This document shows, piece by piece, positions 11,152 through 21,480 of a DNA stretch of 64,000 nucleotides. Position 1 is the stretch's first letter; each line of letters starts with the position of its first letter. A program made the position numbers and the translations under genes. The notes beneath the pieces are model-generated. The model worked only from the letters and a program-made list of their open reading frames with translations, had not been told where the DNA came from and ran no database searches. Source of the DNA: Aaosphaeria pasadenensis (taxonomy: Eukaryota > Ascomycota > Dothideomycetes > Pleosporales); the NCBI GenBank assembly GCA_022813625.1, contig JAKLMB010000012.1, positions 372,001 to 436,000 on the forward strand, read 5' to 3'.

Positions 11152-11749
11152 CTACGCCTCCACTGGCTTGCCCTTCTTCTTCTGCTCGACCTTCAACAAC
11201 AGTGCACGATTGATGTGTGGAAGGACACCACCGAAGGCGATCGTCGCGCGGATGAGCGTGTCCAGTTCTTCGTCACCGCGGATGGCGAGTTGCAAATGGC
11301 GTGGCGTGATGCGCTTGACTTTGAGATCCTTGGCGGCGTTGCCTGCGAGTTCGAGGACTTCGGCGGTCAGGTATTCGAGAACGGCGGTTAGGTAGATGGA
11401 AGCCTTGGCACCGATGCGCGTCTTCTGGCGTGTGATGTTTCGGAGATGGCGCTTTATGCGACCGCAGGGGAACTGGCGTGACATCGATGTCAGCGCATTC
11501 TTCATCATCGAGAGGATTGGGGCGACAGCGAAGGCAGATGCGCGTTGATGCCTTGTATCGCGTAGAGTTGAGAGGGAGGGGAACTCACCTGTAGGCCAGC
11601 CTTCGCCGAGTGCGACTTGGTTGTTTTGGCGTGTGAATCGCCTTTTCCACCAGTCTTTCCTCCGGTTTTTCCTACACATCATCAGCATCGCGCCCTAATG
11701 ATATGCGCGACCGCACTGAGGGGAAGCGCGTACCTTTACCGCCAGGCAT
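11152..11749 (-). CDS. HTZ1: Histone variant H2A.Z
   Basis: Spliced model complement(11152..11472, 11589..11671, 11734..11749), 420 nt and 139 aa. H2A.Z replaces H2A in promoter-flanking and boundary nucleosomes; SWR1 deposits it and INO80 is implicated in its removal. The protein starts MPGGKGKTGGKTGGKG, with Lys-rich acetylatable repeats, followed by AGLQFPCGRIKRHLR and the H2A fold. H2A.Z rather than H2A is shown by LEYLTAEVLELAGNAAKDL, the extended acidic patch RGDEELDTLI, and the tail RATIAFGGVLPHINRALLL; no SQ[EL] motif of H2A.X type is present. The core has Cys where many H2A proteins have Val (FPCGRI). Two introns lie in the N-terminal tail, with GTACGC and GTGAGT donors. Confidence 0.97.
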
Positions 11750-13103
11750 GATTTCGATTTATTTTCCTGTCGAGATTGAGGATGTTGTTGGGATATGTGT
11801 TCGCGACCGGATTTCCGTGATAGCCGACGCGACTTGTGTTGTGGAGGAGAATCGATATGGAACCTGAAAGGAATGCAAGTGGCGGGCAGTGTTGTGAGTT
11901 GAGGTTGGGACTCCAGCAGTTGAAGGCGCGTGCGTTAAACCACAACAGAAATCGCTTCCCTCTCGCACGTGACGTCTCGCTGTGCTTGGGCTGAGCCTGT
12001 GCGATGTGAGCGAACTATTTGTCCGTGCACCGAGCTGTAGATCCGAATGGCGTTGAGCAGAATGACTCGCTATACCTGGGAGGAGGTATGTCGGCCTTTT
12101 ATACCTTTTGCTGTAGGGCGGCGCCTAATCTGTCAGGTTAGATGGATGGATGGCTCATAGGCAGACAAGTACATAGGCTCTGCACCCACGCGCCTGCTGA
12201 CCCAAGGTGCGAGCCAATGCAGATGGCTCTGTCCTTTGTAGTCAGAGTACCAATGAATAAGACTGCTTGAAAGTGAAGGATCGAAATGATAGAGTAAATG
12301 ACGATAGAACAGAGATAGACTTGGAATAAGACGAAGAATTGAAATATGAATAACGTGAAAGAGCAAAGAAAGAGGAGCGGTTGTTCTATACCGAACAACC
12401 CTTACCTACGACCAGGTCGGGTCAACCCAGCAGTGTTCCTACGTTGCACCTGCTGTGAAGATGCCAGAAAACTATAATCAGTATTCCGTATTCGATTGAT
12501 GCCCTTACCGATCTGAATCGATCAAGCCATATGCTTCTGCAAGGCCTCGATAGAAGACATCGAAGTCTGGGCTGGAATAAGGCAATGGGGTGCAGGCTTG
12601 ATATTGACCTCCATATGGCGTCTAACAAGGAGACAAACCAAATGTATTGAAGTAACTGAACAGAGTGCAATACTGACTGACATTGTATCGCTTGTGCGAT
12701 GTTGTGTGCCTGGTTGTGTGCAAGATGAAGCGTTGGTTGTACAGCGACAGATGAGGTTGGCTGTCCCAGAGTGGACAAGCGTGCGGCAAGTCACGTAGGG
12801 AGCTTGGCACCAACGACGCTTCAACCTCGAGCTCCCCAAAAGTTGTTCCGAACGCGCTGTCATCGACGCTTTAAGCTGCACTGGCACTATTACCCCGTTC
12901 AGACACCTGCGGCTACTCTTCACCCAATCTATACAACAATTCTCGTTCTTTCTCAACTCAGGCGGGAGCGCCTCTCGAGTTCTCCGAGTTTCCTGTTCCA
13001 GCCAGCTCTTCACTCCTACGCTAATACCCCTACTGAGACGCCGCATGTCCATATCGGTCGACATCTTGCCTCCCCCCAAATATCGTAGCAGTGAAGCTCG
13101 AAG
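11750..13103. other. Divergent region between H2A.Z and striatin
   Basis: 1.35 kb that should carry both promoters. Apart from one weak candidate microgene (12422-12683, listed separately) I see no supported coding sequence. The 185-codon minus-strand frame at 12522-13079 lacks motifs and overlaps the striatin 5' leader. Confidence 0.45.
12422..12683 (-). CDS. Candidate 49-aa microprotein gene (uncertain)
   Basis: A hand-built model complement(12422..12452, 12509..12621, 12678..12683) totals 150 nt and encodes 49 aa, beginning MS then TPYGGQYQACTPLPYSSPDF and ending CNVGTLLG. Both introns are 56 nt, with GTCAGT...TTAG and GTAAGG...CACAG ends; the second has a TACTGAT branch-point-like site. 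The frame is consistent throughout. However, open frames this short occur by chance at this base composition, and I recognise no family. It could instead be noise in the bidirectional H2A.Z/striatin promoter. Confidence 0.22.
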
Positions 13104-15841
13104 ATGGCGTGGCAGTCGCCCTCGGCCATGAATGCGGGCGGCGCGCCGGGAGGAGGGGATGGATCAGGAGCCACAGGAACCGAATACACGTTGCAGGGTA
13201 AGGGACAGCTCAGGAACCATGGATCTACACCTCTGGGGTTCTCCGGCCAGCAACAAGGCTAATACACACAACAGGAGTTATGCGCTTCCTGCAGCTCGAG
13301 TGGCATAATCATGAGCGCGCAAGGAATGCGTGGGATATCGAGCGTGCGGAGATGAAGGCCAAGATAGCGAAACAGGAGGGCGAGGTTCGCAGTGCGAAGA
13401 AATTGAACGACCAGCTCAACAAACATATTCGTATGCTCGAACAAGCCCTGTTGAACGAGAGGAACAAGAACAAGGCGCCTGCCTCCGGAGGGGATGCTCA
13501 ATCGCCCGGTGAAGACAAGAAGGACTCCAAGGGCAAGACAGTGTCACGGGCAGATGTAAAGTCAGGTATGAATCCCACAGGTCCAGCGTTGCAGATCTCC
13601 ATTACACCGTGGATAGCACCAAGTACTGACTTTTGTCAATTACAGCGATGGGTAAACATCACAACTCTTTCCTCGACGTCGAGCCCGAAAATGCCGAGCG
13701 AGCGGATGCCGAACGGGACAGCTTGCGCGAAAAGTCGAAGTTGTACTTGACGCAGTGCGTGAAGGAAATAACCTATCTCCTGACGCCCCCGCAATCTGCT
13801 CCAGCCCAGTCCGGGCTACATGCGATGAGTAATGGGTCTGGGTTCCTCAATCACGGCGATGCCCCAATGGAAGAGATGTATCTTCAGCATCAGCAAAGGA
13901 TGCAAAGGCAGCTGCCCACTGGACCCAACACACAAAGTCATCAAGCGAACATGACCAACTTGCCTGATCTCGGTCTCCAACACCAACCTCACCCATCCCA
14001 TCAAGCACCCCAGATGCAACGAGAGAATGTGACTCAGCAGTCACTTCCAAGTCACTCTGGAGCCTCCACTGACTTTCTCTCCCAACAACAACAAAACCAA
14101 CATCAACAACAGTTGCAGCAGCAACCGCCTCAACAGAGCTTCGCTGCTGTGCCAGATGAACAGGTAGAAAGGGTCACACATGCGTATGACAACCATGGTC
14201 GTCCAATCGCTCCTCGGGAGGAAGTCCCCCAGACAGGACAAGTTACAACAGACGACTCCGAGAGCTGGAATTTCGAAGAACCAATCAACGAGGTCCCTTT
14301 AGAAGCTCCCCAGCGGAGGCTGGATGTCGAAACCTTCCCTGACGCGAGCAAGATCCCCTCCAAGTCACCCCCTCGTAAACCTAAACATGACAGGAAATCA
14401 TCTTTTGGAAGTAAACCTCCAAGGCGGCTAAGCGAAGAGGGTCTCGAGATCCGTGAACTGAAGTTGGGCCAAAACCAACATTCTGATCCACAGAACTTCA
14501 AAGTGCGCTTTGCCCTTCGCGGGCATCTGGATGTCGTTCGCTCTGTCATTTTCACTGGCGGTGGCAGTCCGTCTGAGCCGGAAATTTGCACAGCTGGTGA
14601 CGATGGCCTGATTAAGAGATGGATCATTCCCGCCAGCTACGCCAGCCAACATTCGATGAGCAACGATCTGGATATCTCTCCATACTGGTCTCATCGAGGG
14701 CACGATGGAGTCGTCACTTCGCTAGCAGCATGCCCGTCATCTGCTTCGTTTGCAACGGGCGGCAGGGTATCCGGCGACGGATGGATCTTCTCAGGTGGCC
14801 AAGATGCGACTGTGCGCGTCTGGGAGAGGGGCCGCGTCGATCCTAAGGCTACACTGGAGGGTCACACAGATGCTGTCTGGACTGTCTGCGTTCTTCCCAC
14901 CAATTCTGCCAACGTCTTCGGACCGGATTCTAGCCATTACGGAGGACCAGATAGGATACTGCTTGCTTCGGGCTCTGCCGATGGTACCATCAAGATATGG
15001 GCTGTAAGCGCACCTCCACAGCTCATTTCTCCTCAATCTGGATCACGAAGAGGTGTGGGTGGAAGCCGACGACACTCGGTCACCTCTGGTTCAAACTTCC
15101 CATCATCTCCACAACCTTCTGTCGCCACGACGACACCATTCCATTACACTCTCATACACACCATCGAGAGGGCCACACATTCATCACCTACATGCATCAC
15201 ACCGCTCTCCCCGACTGGTGAGAACTTCGTAGTGTCTTTCTCTGATGCCACCATTCTTCTTTACGACACGAGAACTGGAGAAGAGATTATTGGCATGGCA
15301 AGTGGAGAAACATACGACGGAACGCCCGCGACAGGAATAACATCTGTGGTGGCAACCTCAGTATCAATTGGTGCAGAAGGGACCACCGGTACAGACTCCA
15401 ATCGGGGGGCCGACGAAGAGGGCGTTGTGCATGGACCGACCGGCTCGAGCAGCGGTGGCGGCGTAGAAGGCCATGTCATCAGTGGCCACGAAGACAAGTT
15501 GATCCGTTTCTACGACGCCAACTCAGGTATGAACAAATGACTATCAGCGAAACCAAAGTGCCGTTACTAATCAACTATCAGGTCAATGTACATATAGCAT
15601 GCTTGCTCACCCTGCCGCTATATCGTCACTGTCTCTCAGCAAGGACGGCCGCGAAGCCGTCTCGGCTGGCCACGACGCCTCGATCCGCTTCTGGTCGCTA
15701 GAGAAGCGGATATGCACGCAAGAAATTACCGCCCACCGGATCATGCGAGGCGAAGGCGTATGCAGCGTTGTCTGGAGCCAGGATGGAAGGCTTGTCGTTT
15801 CAGCAGGAGGCGACGGAGTTGTCAAGGTATTCTCTAGGTAG
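13104..15841 (+). CDS. Striatin, STRIPAK scaffold (PP2A regulatory B''' subunit)
   Basis: Spliced model join(13104..13197, 13275..13565, 13646..15526, 15582..15841), 2526 nt and 841 aa. Striatins scaffold the STRIPAK phosphatase-kinase complex, which in filamentous ascomycetes controls hyphal fusion and fruiting-body development (PRO11 in Sordaria, StrA in Aspergillus). Residues about 30-100 form the conserved striatin N-terminus with a coiled coil (GVMRFLQLEWHNHERARNAW, MKAKIAKQEGEVRSAKKLND). The middle is disordered with Gln-rich tracts at about 13880-14140. WD40 repeats occupy about 412-841, with FALRGHLDVVRSV, SGGQDATVRVWERG, LASGSADGTIKIW and a C-terminal GGDGVVKVFSR. All introns start GTAAGG or GTATGA and join in phase. 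The last intron removes a stop at about 15538. Confidence 0.95.
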
Positions 15842-17161
15842 AAAGAGTCACCAGTCACGCCTTACGCCGCCGCCACGACTCACGTTCTCACCCTCCCCAC
15901 TTCAAGGAAATGATTCTTGACGACCTCCCCCTCCTTCTCCTCCACCTTTTGCGAACCGTTGACTATCCCTCGCGCATTTGTTATCTGTCTTCAGCATAGC
16001 ATACCCCACCTTGTCTCTGTATCAGCGTAGTACTACTTCACACACCTTGCCCTCTTTCGAGCATCCTCCTCCGACATACTGCATCCAGGTGTTTCAAATG
16101 GAAAGAGGGTCAACTTCAGATCTTCGGACGACATCTATTTCACATCACTTGCCGCCGTCCTCCCCTCCCCTCCCCGGACCCGAGGCCCTTTATTACGGGC
16201 CTTGTTCACTTCTCTGTATGAAATCCAACCTTTTCATCTTCCTTCATCCGGGCCGGGGGAACCTGTCTATGGCACATAATTCCGAAACCTCCAACCTCCT
16301 TGTTCTCCGATCAATCCCCAATACCAAACCACAAATTCTGGCCCTTTGGCCTTTTTCTTTTCGTTTTCTTCTTCTTCTTCAACCCTCTACTTCGTCCACT
16401 TATTTCTCCTTCTTCTTTCTTTTCCTTTTTCTTCTTTTTCCGTTTTCGAGATGTACTATATATGGGACGTATGGAATGGGAATGGGAATGGAATGGATCG
16501 CACGCGCGGGGCGAATCGAACGACGTGTATGCAATGGCGGTAGTTAGTCTCCCCCCCGTACATAATCATCCGCGGAAACTCGACGCCAGGGGGAATTGTA
16601 GTGATTAGTTTAGTTGGTGGGAGGTGGTTAGAAAGAGGGAAGGAAGGAAGGGAAGGGAAGAAATGAAAAGATTCAAATACAAATACAATTGGCTGGGACC
16701 AGCGTCGATGGTCGGCTGGTCGGCTGGGTGTTTTGATATTGTGTGTATGTACTGCTTGCCTGTGGAAAGTGCGGTTCTCCTACCGTGATCGTTGTGGTGT
16801 TTTGTGGGTAGCTATAACACCAAGCTACCTGACATTCAACGTCGTGAAGTCATGTAATCAAACAGGAGTAGACGGTTGATTGAGTTGTCAAGTTGCAACG
16901 TGAAGATTGAAACAGCCTTGGGATTTTAGATTCTATTTATTTCTCCCAAACATAATTGTAAAACGTAACGGAACGTGAATAACGCCTTGAATTGCCTGGG
17001 TCCCTCACTCCCTCTGCGTGAGGGTAACTTTTGCTTGTTTTTACAAAGTCCCGACGACCTGACAGCCTCCTGACCTGAACCTTAATGTGGTAACGGGGAT
17101 TGCCGTTGGTGTCTTCGATGTCCATGACAACACGTCCCTCGCTCCTTATCCTCTCTTCCAT
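15842..17161. other. Convergent intergenic region
   Basis: 1.3 kb between the 3' ends of striatin and BRX1. Plus-strand frames at 15978-16608 are driven by T-rich and C-rich composition (long Phe/Ser/Leu runs) and have no splice support. A GGAAGG-rich stretch lies at about 16635-16660. I see no gene. Confidence 0.55.
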
Positions 17162-18642
17162 CTACGCAAACAAAACCTCATTACTCAACGGATCCTTCTC
17201 CTTCTTCTTACCACCATGGCTCGCGAGCCCCAACTCCCCCCTCTTAACCTTACTCTGGAACTGCGCCTCGCTCCGCCTGTTGAAGCGGCCCGCCTTCGCC
17301 TTCCGGATGTCCGACCGGATCTGGTTCGGCGACACGAACTCCTTGTTCTCGTAGATGATGGGCCCGCCGAAGCTGGACTCCTGGATGACGATGGGCGTGA
17401 GGACGAAGCGCGGGCCGATCTCGACGAGGTTGACGTCGAAGGCGGGGGCGCCGGTGGAGGTGGTCTTTTTCACGGGGGTGGGGGCGTCTTCGGAGGAGGT
17501 GGGTTTTTTCTTGGAGATCTCGGATTCGTTGATTTGGTAGAGGCGGATCCAGACTTTGTTGTTGGTTACGGTGACTGTTTGGGGGAAGAGGGGGTGGTTA
17601 GTTGGTTGGCATGTGGGTTTGTGTGGGAGGGGGAGGGGAAGGGTGCGACGTACAGGACATGACGTGGTCGACGAAAGGCTTCGTTTTCCGGGAGGTCTTG
17701 GGGACGCCGAAGATCTGGGTGAAGAGCTCCTTCATAAGGCGGAGGTGGGCTTGCTTTTCGAATGCGGCGTCGAAGGAGAGGATCGCTGGGGTGGTAGGTT
17801 AGCATGCGCGAGGTCGTGGATCCGCGGGCGTGGAGTTGCCTTACGTCTTGAGCCCTTCAGACAGTTGCCAATGAAGTTGAGTTCCTCCATAGTGTGCACT
17901 AGATGGGTGTTAATAGGAGTTTCGGCTTCGTTGGGCGGTGCAAAGCTCACAGTTCTGGAGGTGCATCTTCACGGTAGGGCCGTTGGGAGCTTTTGCCATC
18001 CAGCAATAGAGATCCTATGGGAGAAAGCGTCAGTTCGAGGATGGAGAAAGCTGTCACATGTGTTATTTACCTTTCCTTTACGAGCTTCGAAAAAGCTATT
18101 GCGAAAGTTAGTACAGGTAAGCCTTCAAGTCTGCGGCAAGTAGCAAAGCTTACAGGACATTGTTGCAGTTGTATAGTTCTAAAGAGCACAGGTTAGCAAG
18201 TCATCCGCTGAAATGGTCCTGTCGAAGGAAGAAAGCATTCCTCACAAGCAATTGACCCAGAATAAAAGACCAGGCAGAAAAGATTGAAGGAGGGGAACAA
18301 AAAGAGAGAGGAGAACATACCAGCCAATTCGTTCAATTGGTAGAGCTTGGTCTTGGTATCGAGCTTTGCTTCCTTGCGGCTGTGGGGCATAAGAGAGTAA
18401 AGATCCTGAACCCATATGAGCATTTGTTTCGCTATCAATTGATCGAGCCAGTCATACCTGGAGCAAATGGCGATGTCGGTAGGTTACACCTCTTGAACTC
18501 TGCGACTCTCTGTTAGCGCAATGCGACAGGAACTTTTTTCGGAGGTGTATCTCACAAGAACGAGCACTCTCTGCTTGTTCTTCTTGCCCTCGGATTCCTT
18601 CTCGTGGCCTCCGGAAGAAAGCGACTTGTATACTGCGGCCAT
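17162..18642 (-). CDS. BRX1: Ribosome biogenesis protein BRX1 (Brix domain)
   Basis: Nine-exon model complement(17162..17574, 17654..17785, 17845..17898, 17951..18014, 18071..18095, 18154..18178, 18321..18405, 18458..18499, 18556..18642), 927 nt and 308 aa. BRX1 is a nucleolar assembly factor for the 60S subunit. The Brix domain starts at RVLVLSSRGVTYRHRHLL, continues through LMPHSRKEAKLD, NNVLFFEARKGKDLYCWMAK and PNGPTVKMHLQNLHTMEELN, and ends with FVLTPIVIQESSFGGPIIYENKEFVSPNQ. Each exon boundary keeps the Brix reading frame, including two 25-nt exons. The gene is intron-dense for its size. The C-terminus is basic (KRGELGLASHGGKKKEKDP). Length matches yeast and human BRX1 (about 290-350 aa). 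Confidence 0.94.
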
Positions 18643-18716
18643 TTTGGGGGAAATGCGTGGTGTGCTTGCTGCTGAAGCGGGTATCTGGTCTTTCGCAATA
18701 ATTTCATGAGGTTTCA

Positions 18717-20130
18717 AGGACAATCGAATAAAATCTTACGCACGGCCCTCTGCCAAGCTGCGGCGGAACGCGCCACAGAGAAGACATGGGTCTTGCTGAC
18801 TAGCGTCGACCTCAACTCTTTCGCAATCAGTAGCACCACGTTCATCATCGCCAGTTCATCGTCATGCACCGTTTTAACGAGTGAGAACTCTGGTGCGCAC
18901 TACAAGCTCTGGCATTGATAGAGATGGTAATCATGAGTTCGCCGCTTTGCGTTAAGGTGTATGACTATGTCGACTTCGCGAACAATACTGTCGATGAGGG
19001 CGTCAACCTTTTCCGCAGTAACAATGATGGCGAAGACGAGGGCAATAGAGCTGGTGAAGGTCCACGTTTACCACCGATCTTGAGCCATGCCGACGAGCTC
19101 TGCCTGAGCAATGTCGACCAGTTCTGGCCTGTCAGCACTACATTCGGGGTAAGATATCATAGGGCTGGCCGAAGGAAGGTCAAGATAGTACTGAGATAGC
19201 ATACTCACAAACCCCCGTTCGAGCTGAGCTAGGATATCTATTGTGAGGAATCGGGGGACCCGATTCGATGATCCGAATGATTGGGGGGCTCACCGCGAAA
19301 AGTTCTTCACCACCTCAGATCTACTACCGCCTGTGCTACGTGACGGCATGCATGCTGGAACTTTAATAGTTTAGGTGCCTACCAACGGAGTATATCTCAC
19401 GGTGTCACCTCACGCTTGACATATTGCTTGACACGATAGAAGATACCCAGCCATCATGTCTGTGTGTAAGCGACTCAAACGATAATCCTCCAGAGATTCA
19501 ATGTCTTGGTATATATCGGGTGTGACAATTGGACCTCTCACGTCCAGTCGCTCTAGAACCATGCAACGAAATTCGTTCTTCGGCTTTTCAACCATGGAAT
19601 TATTGTCTGATCGATGAACAGATTTGCGGACCATGCTCAATGCCAAAGTACGGAGTACATACGTGTAACTCCTGAGTTGGTGAACATGGTGAGTACAACT
19701 GCTCTACCACAGTGACAGAGAGGAATTTCCGATAACCGGCCGTCACGTCGTCGGAAAACACGCTGACACGGTCACACGCCATACCAATGCGGTAACGGCA
19801 TCATGGAGGATGGTGGCCAATCAGAGCGCGCCCAAGGGATGTAGGGAAGATTAGCCGAAGCTTGTTCGTGATTGGGAGCAGGCGGCCAGATTCTCCCCAG
19901 TCCAGACTCCAGACTCTAGACTCCAGGATGCAGAACGAATATACCTTGTACGCATGGAGGACGGGGGATAAAGAAGTTGGGAGAACTCCAGTAGGGTTGG
20001 TACTTTGAAACGGTGGGTTTCTGAGACCTCATCGAGCGTTAAAGGACCATGAGGCGAGGAGCTGAAAGAACCAATTACCACAGCGGCGTTGCGGATAGAG
20101 CTGAGGTGATGCGGAGCAGTTCTGTAAGAG
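18717..20130 (-). other. Unresolved minus-strand reading-frame fragments
   Basis: Minus-strand frames here read as plausible protein pieces, for example SETHRFKVPTLLEFSQLLY near 20000, LERLDVRGPIVTPDIYQ near 19530, ELVDIAQAELVGMAQDRW near 19085, and ELAMMNVVLLIAKELRSTLV near 18820. A candidate start (MPSRSTGGSRSEVV) lies at 19349 before a GTGAGC donor. No combination I tried keeps one frame from start to stop with good splice sites. Frames of this length are expected by chance at this base composition. It may be a decayed or fast-evolving gene, or nothing. Confidence 0.15.
19648..19658. repeat. GTACGGAGTAC motif, one of several copies
   Basis: An 11-bp word that also occurs in reverse complement (GTACTCCGTAC) at 36028-36038 and 39123-39133, with 10-bp matches at 4187-4196, 62513-62522 and 62891-62900. 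All of these are intergenic. A further match overlaps the stop codon of the coiled-coil gene near 10371-10379. Confidence 0.7.
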
Positions 20131-21480
20131 TGAGTGTCACACAGTATGGGGATACGCAGGGCCGATGAAGCATCTACCCGTCTACCCTGCCATCTTGTCC
20201 CGACCTACGTGTAGTTACCGTGTACATACCTCAGATAGAGACGATATACACAGTGTATACGAGCGGTGTGTGGAAGACAGAGAATCAAGTGAAAAACGTT
20301 GGTATCAATCTCCCTTTCTCTATCTATTCTGCCCCATCCTTTCATCGTAACATGTACCTATACTATGCTCTGTACCTATGTGCGATGTACTGCTATCGTG
20401 ACTTGCTCCCCACGATACAATCTGTTCTCTTCCTATCAACATTTCACATAACGTTTATCAAATACTGGGAAATTGAAGACTGGAATAGTGAGCATCCACT
20501 GTGTCTACCCTGATCTAACTTCCTCTTCCTCCTCCAACGCCTCTCCACATCGCCTCCCCACTCTACTTCACAGCCTCATGACCCCATCAACACCACATAC
20601 ATTGACCCCGGTCAGACTGCATCCTATGCGACATCGAGAGCCTCTTGAGTATTCTATATATATGTGCGTGCGCAGCTGTGTAATAATGAGAGAAGGAGGT
20701 TGTGTATGTGTATGTGTATGTGCATCGTATCATTGTATGAGGGTGGGAGAGTTGCCGCCGCCGCACTAGGGACCGACCTTGAAGTTCCCCATGCATCCCA
20801 TTTGGCCTAACAGAATACTCACTTACTCACTTACCTACTCACTTACTTACTTCCTTCGCCGGCCAGCCCGTCGTCGCGCTTCTTCCAGATTCTCATTCAT
20901 TATTGTCGCCTTTGCAGCTGCTGCGATTCCAACCTCGTCCTTCCTCTAACTATTCCTCTTCTTCCTTCTCTCTCTCCATCCTTCCTACCATCCACCCATT
21001 TCCACCCACCCTTCCATCCATCCATCCAACCTTACTATATATATCCGCCCACCTCCCATCACCCATCTCGCGACCACTATCGCGAAAGACGATATCATCA
21101 TCGCCTGCGGAACACGCGCGCGGTCGCAGTCGCAAAATCGCCCTCTCCTCCACTCTCCCTCTCTCTCGCTCTCTCTGTCACCCAACCTAAGCCCCATCCG
21201 CCAGCCTACCACCCTCTCCCACCTTTTGCGATCCGTCAAACCAAACCACCCCCGAACCGAACCGAACACCAAATCAATAACAACCACACCCTCCTCCCCC
21301 ACCCGAAACCCATCGACCAGACAGTAATCCTGCATCAGATGGATAGGTAGTCGGACATCATTCATCGCGCGAATATATACAGTCCGATTCCATAGTAATC
21401 GCATAGAAGCCCGCCCACCCGTCCGTCTGCTGCATACTACGCGCATAGGACGAGGGTCGGCCGCTACGTCGCGAGACAGA

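Larger units (their letters stand above)
18643..21480. other. Long region upstream of INO80; no firm gene
   Basis: 2.8 kb between divergently transcribed BRX1 and INO80. From about 20500 it is pyrimidine-rich with ACTT/CTCA repeats and CCATCCATCC runs, the look of a long fungal promoter and 5' UTR for INO80. A GTACGGAGTAC motif is at 19648-19658. The part from 18717 to about 20130 has several minus-strand frames of 50-75 codons with splice-like borders, but I could not assemble them into one protein (see the separate entry). Confidence 0.5.

Noticed and set aside
10752..11213. 153-codon plus-strand frame overlapping the H2A.Z 3' end
   Set aside because: No motif. It enters the H2A.Z coding region in antisense, and its Arg/Ser/Pro composition is typical of a shadow frame.
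15978..16608. 189- and 102-codon Phe/Ser-rich frames downstream of striatin
   Set aside because: They arise from T- and C-rich low-complexity DNA, lack splice support, and lie in a convergent 3' region.
19200..19225. Sequence resembling a tRNA T-loop (CCCGTTCGAGC)
   Set aside because: No acceptor stem, anticodon arm or D arm can be built around it. The GTTCGAA words near 500 and 42653 also fail.
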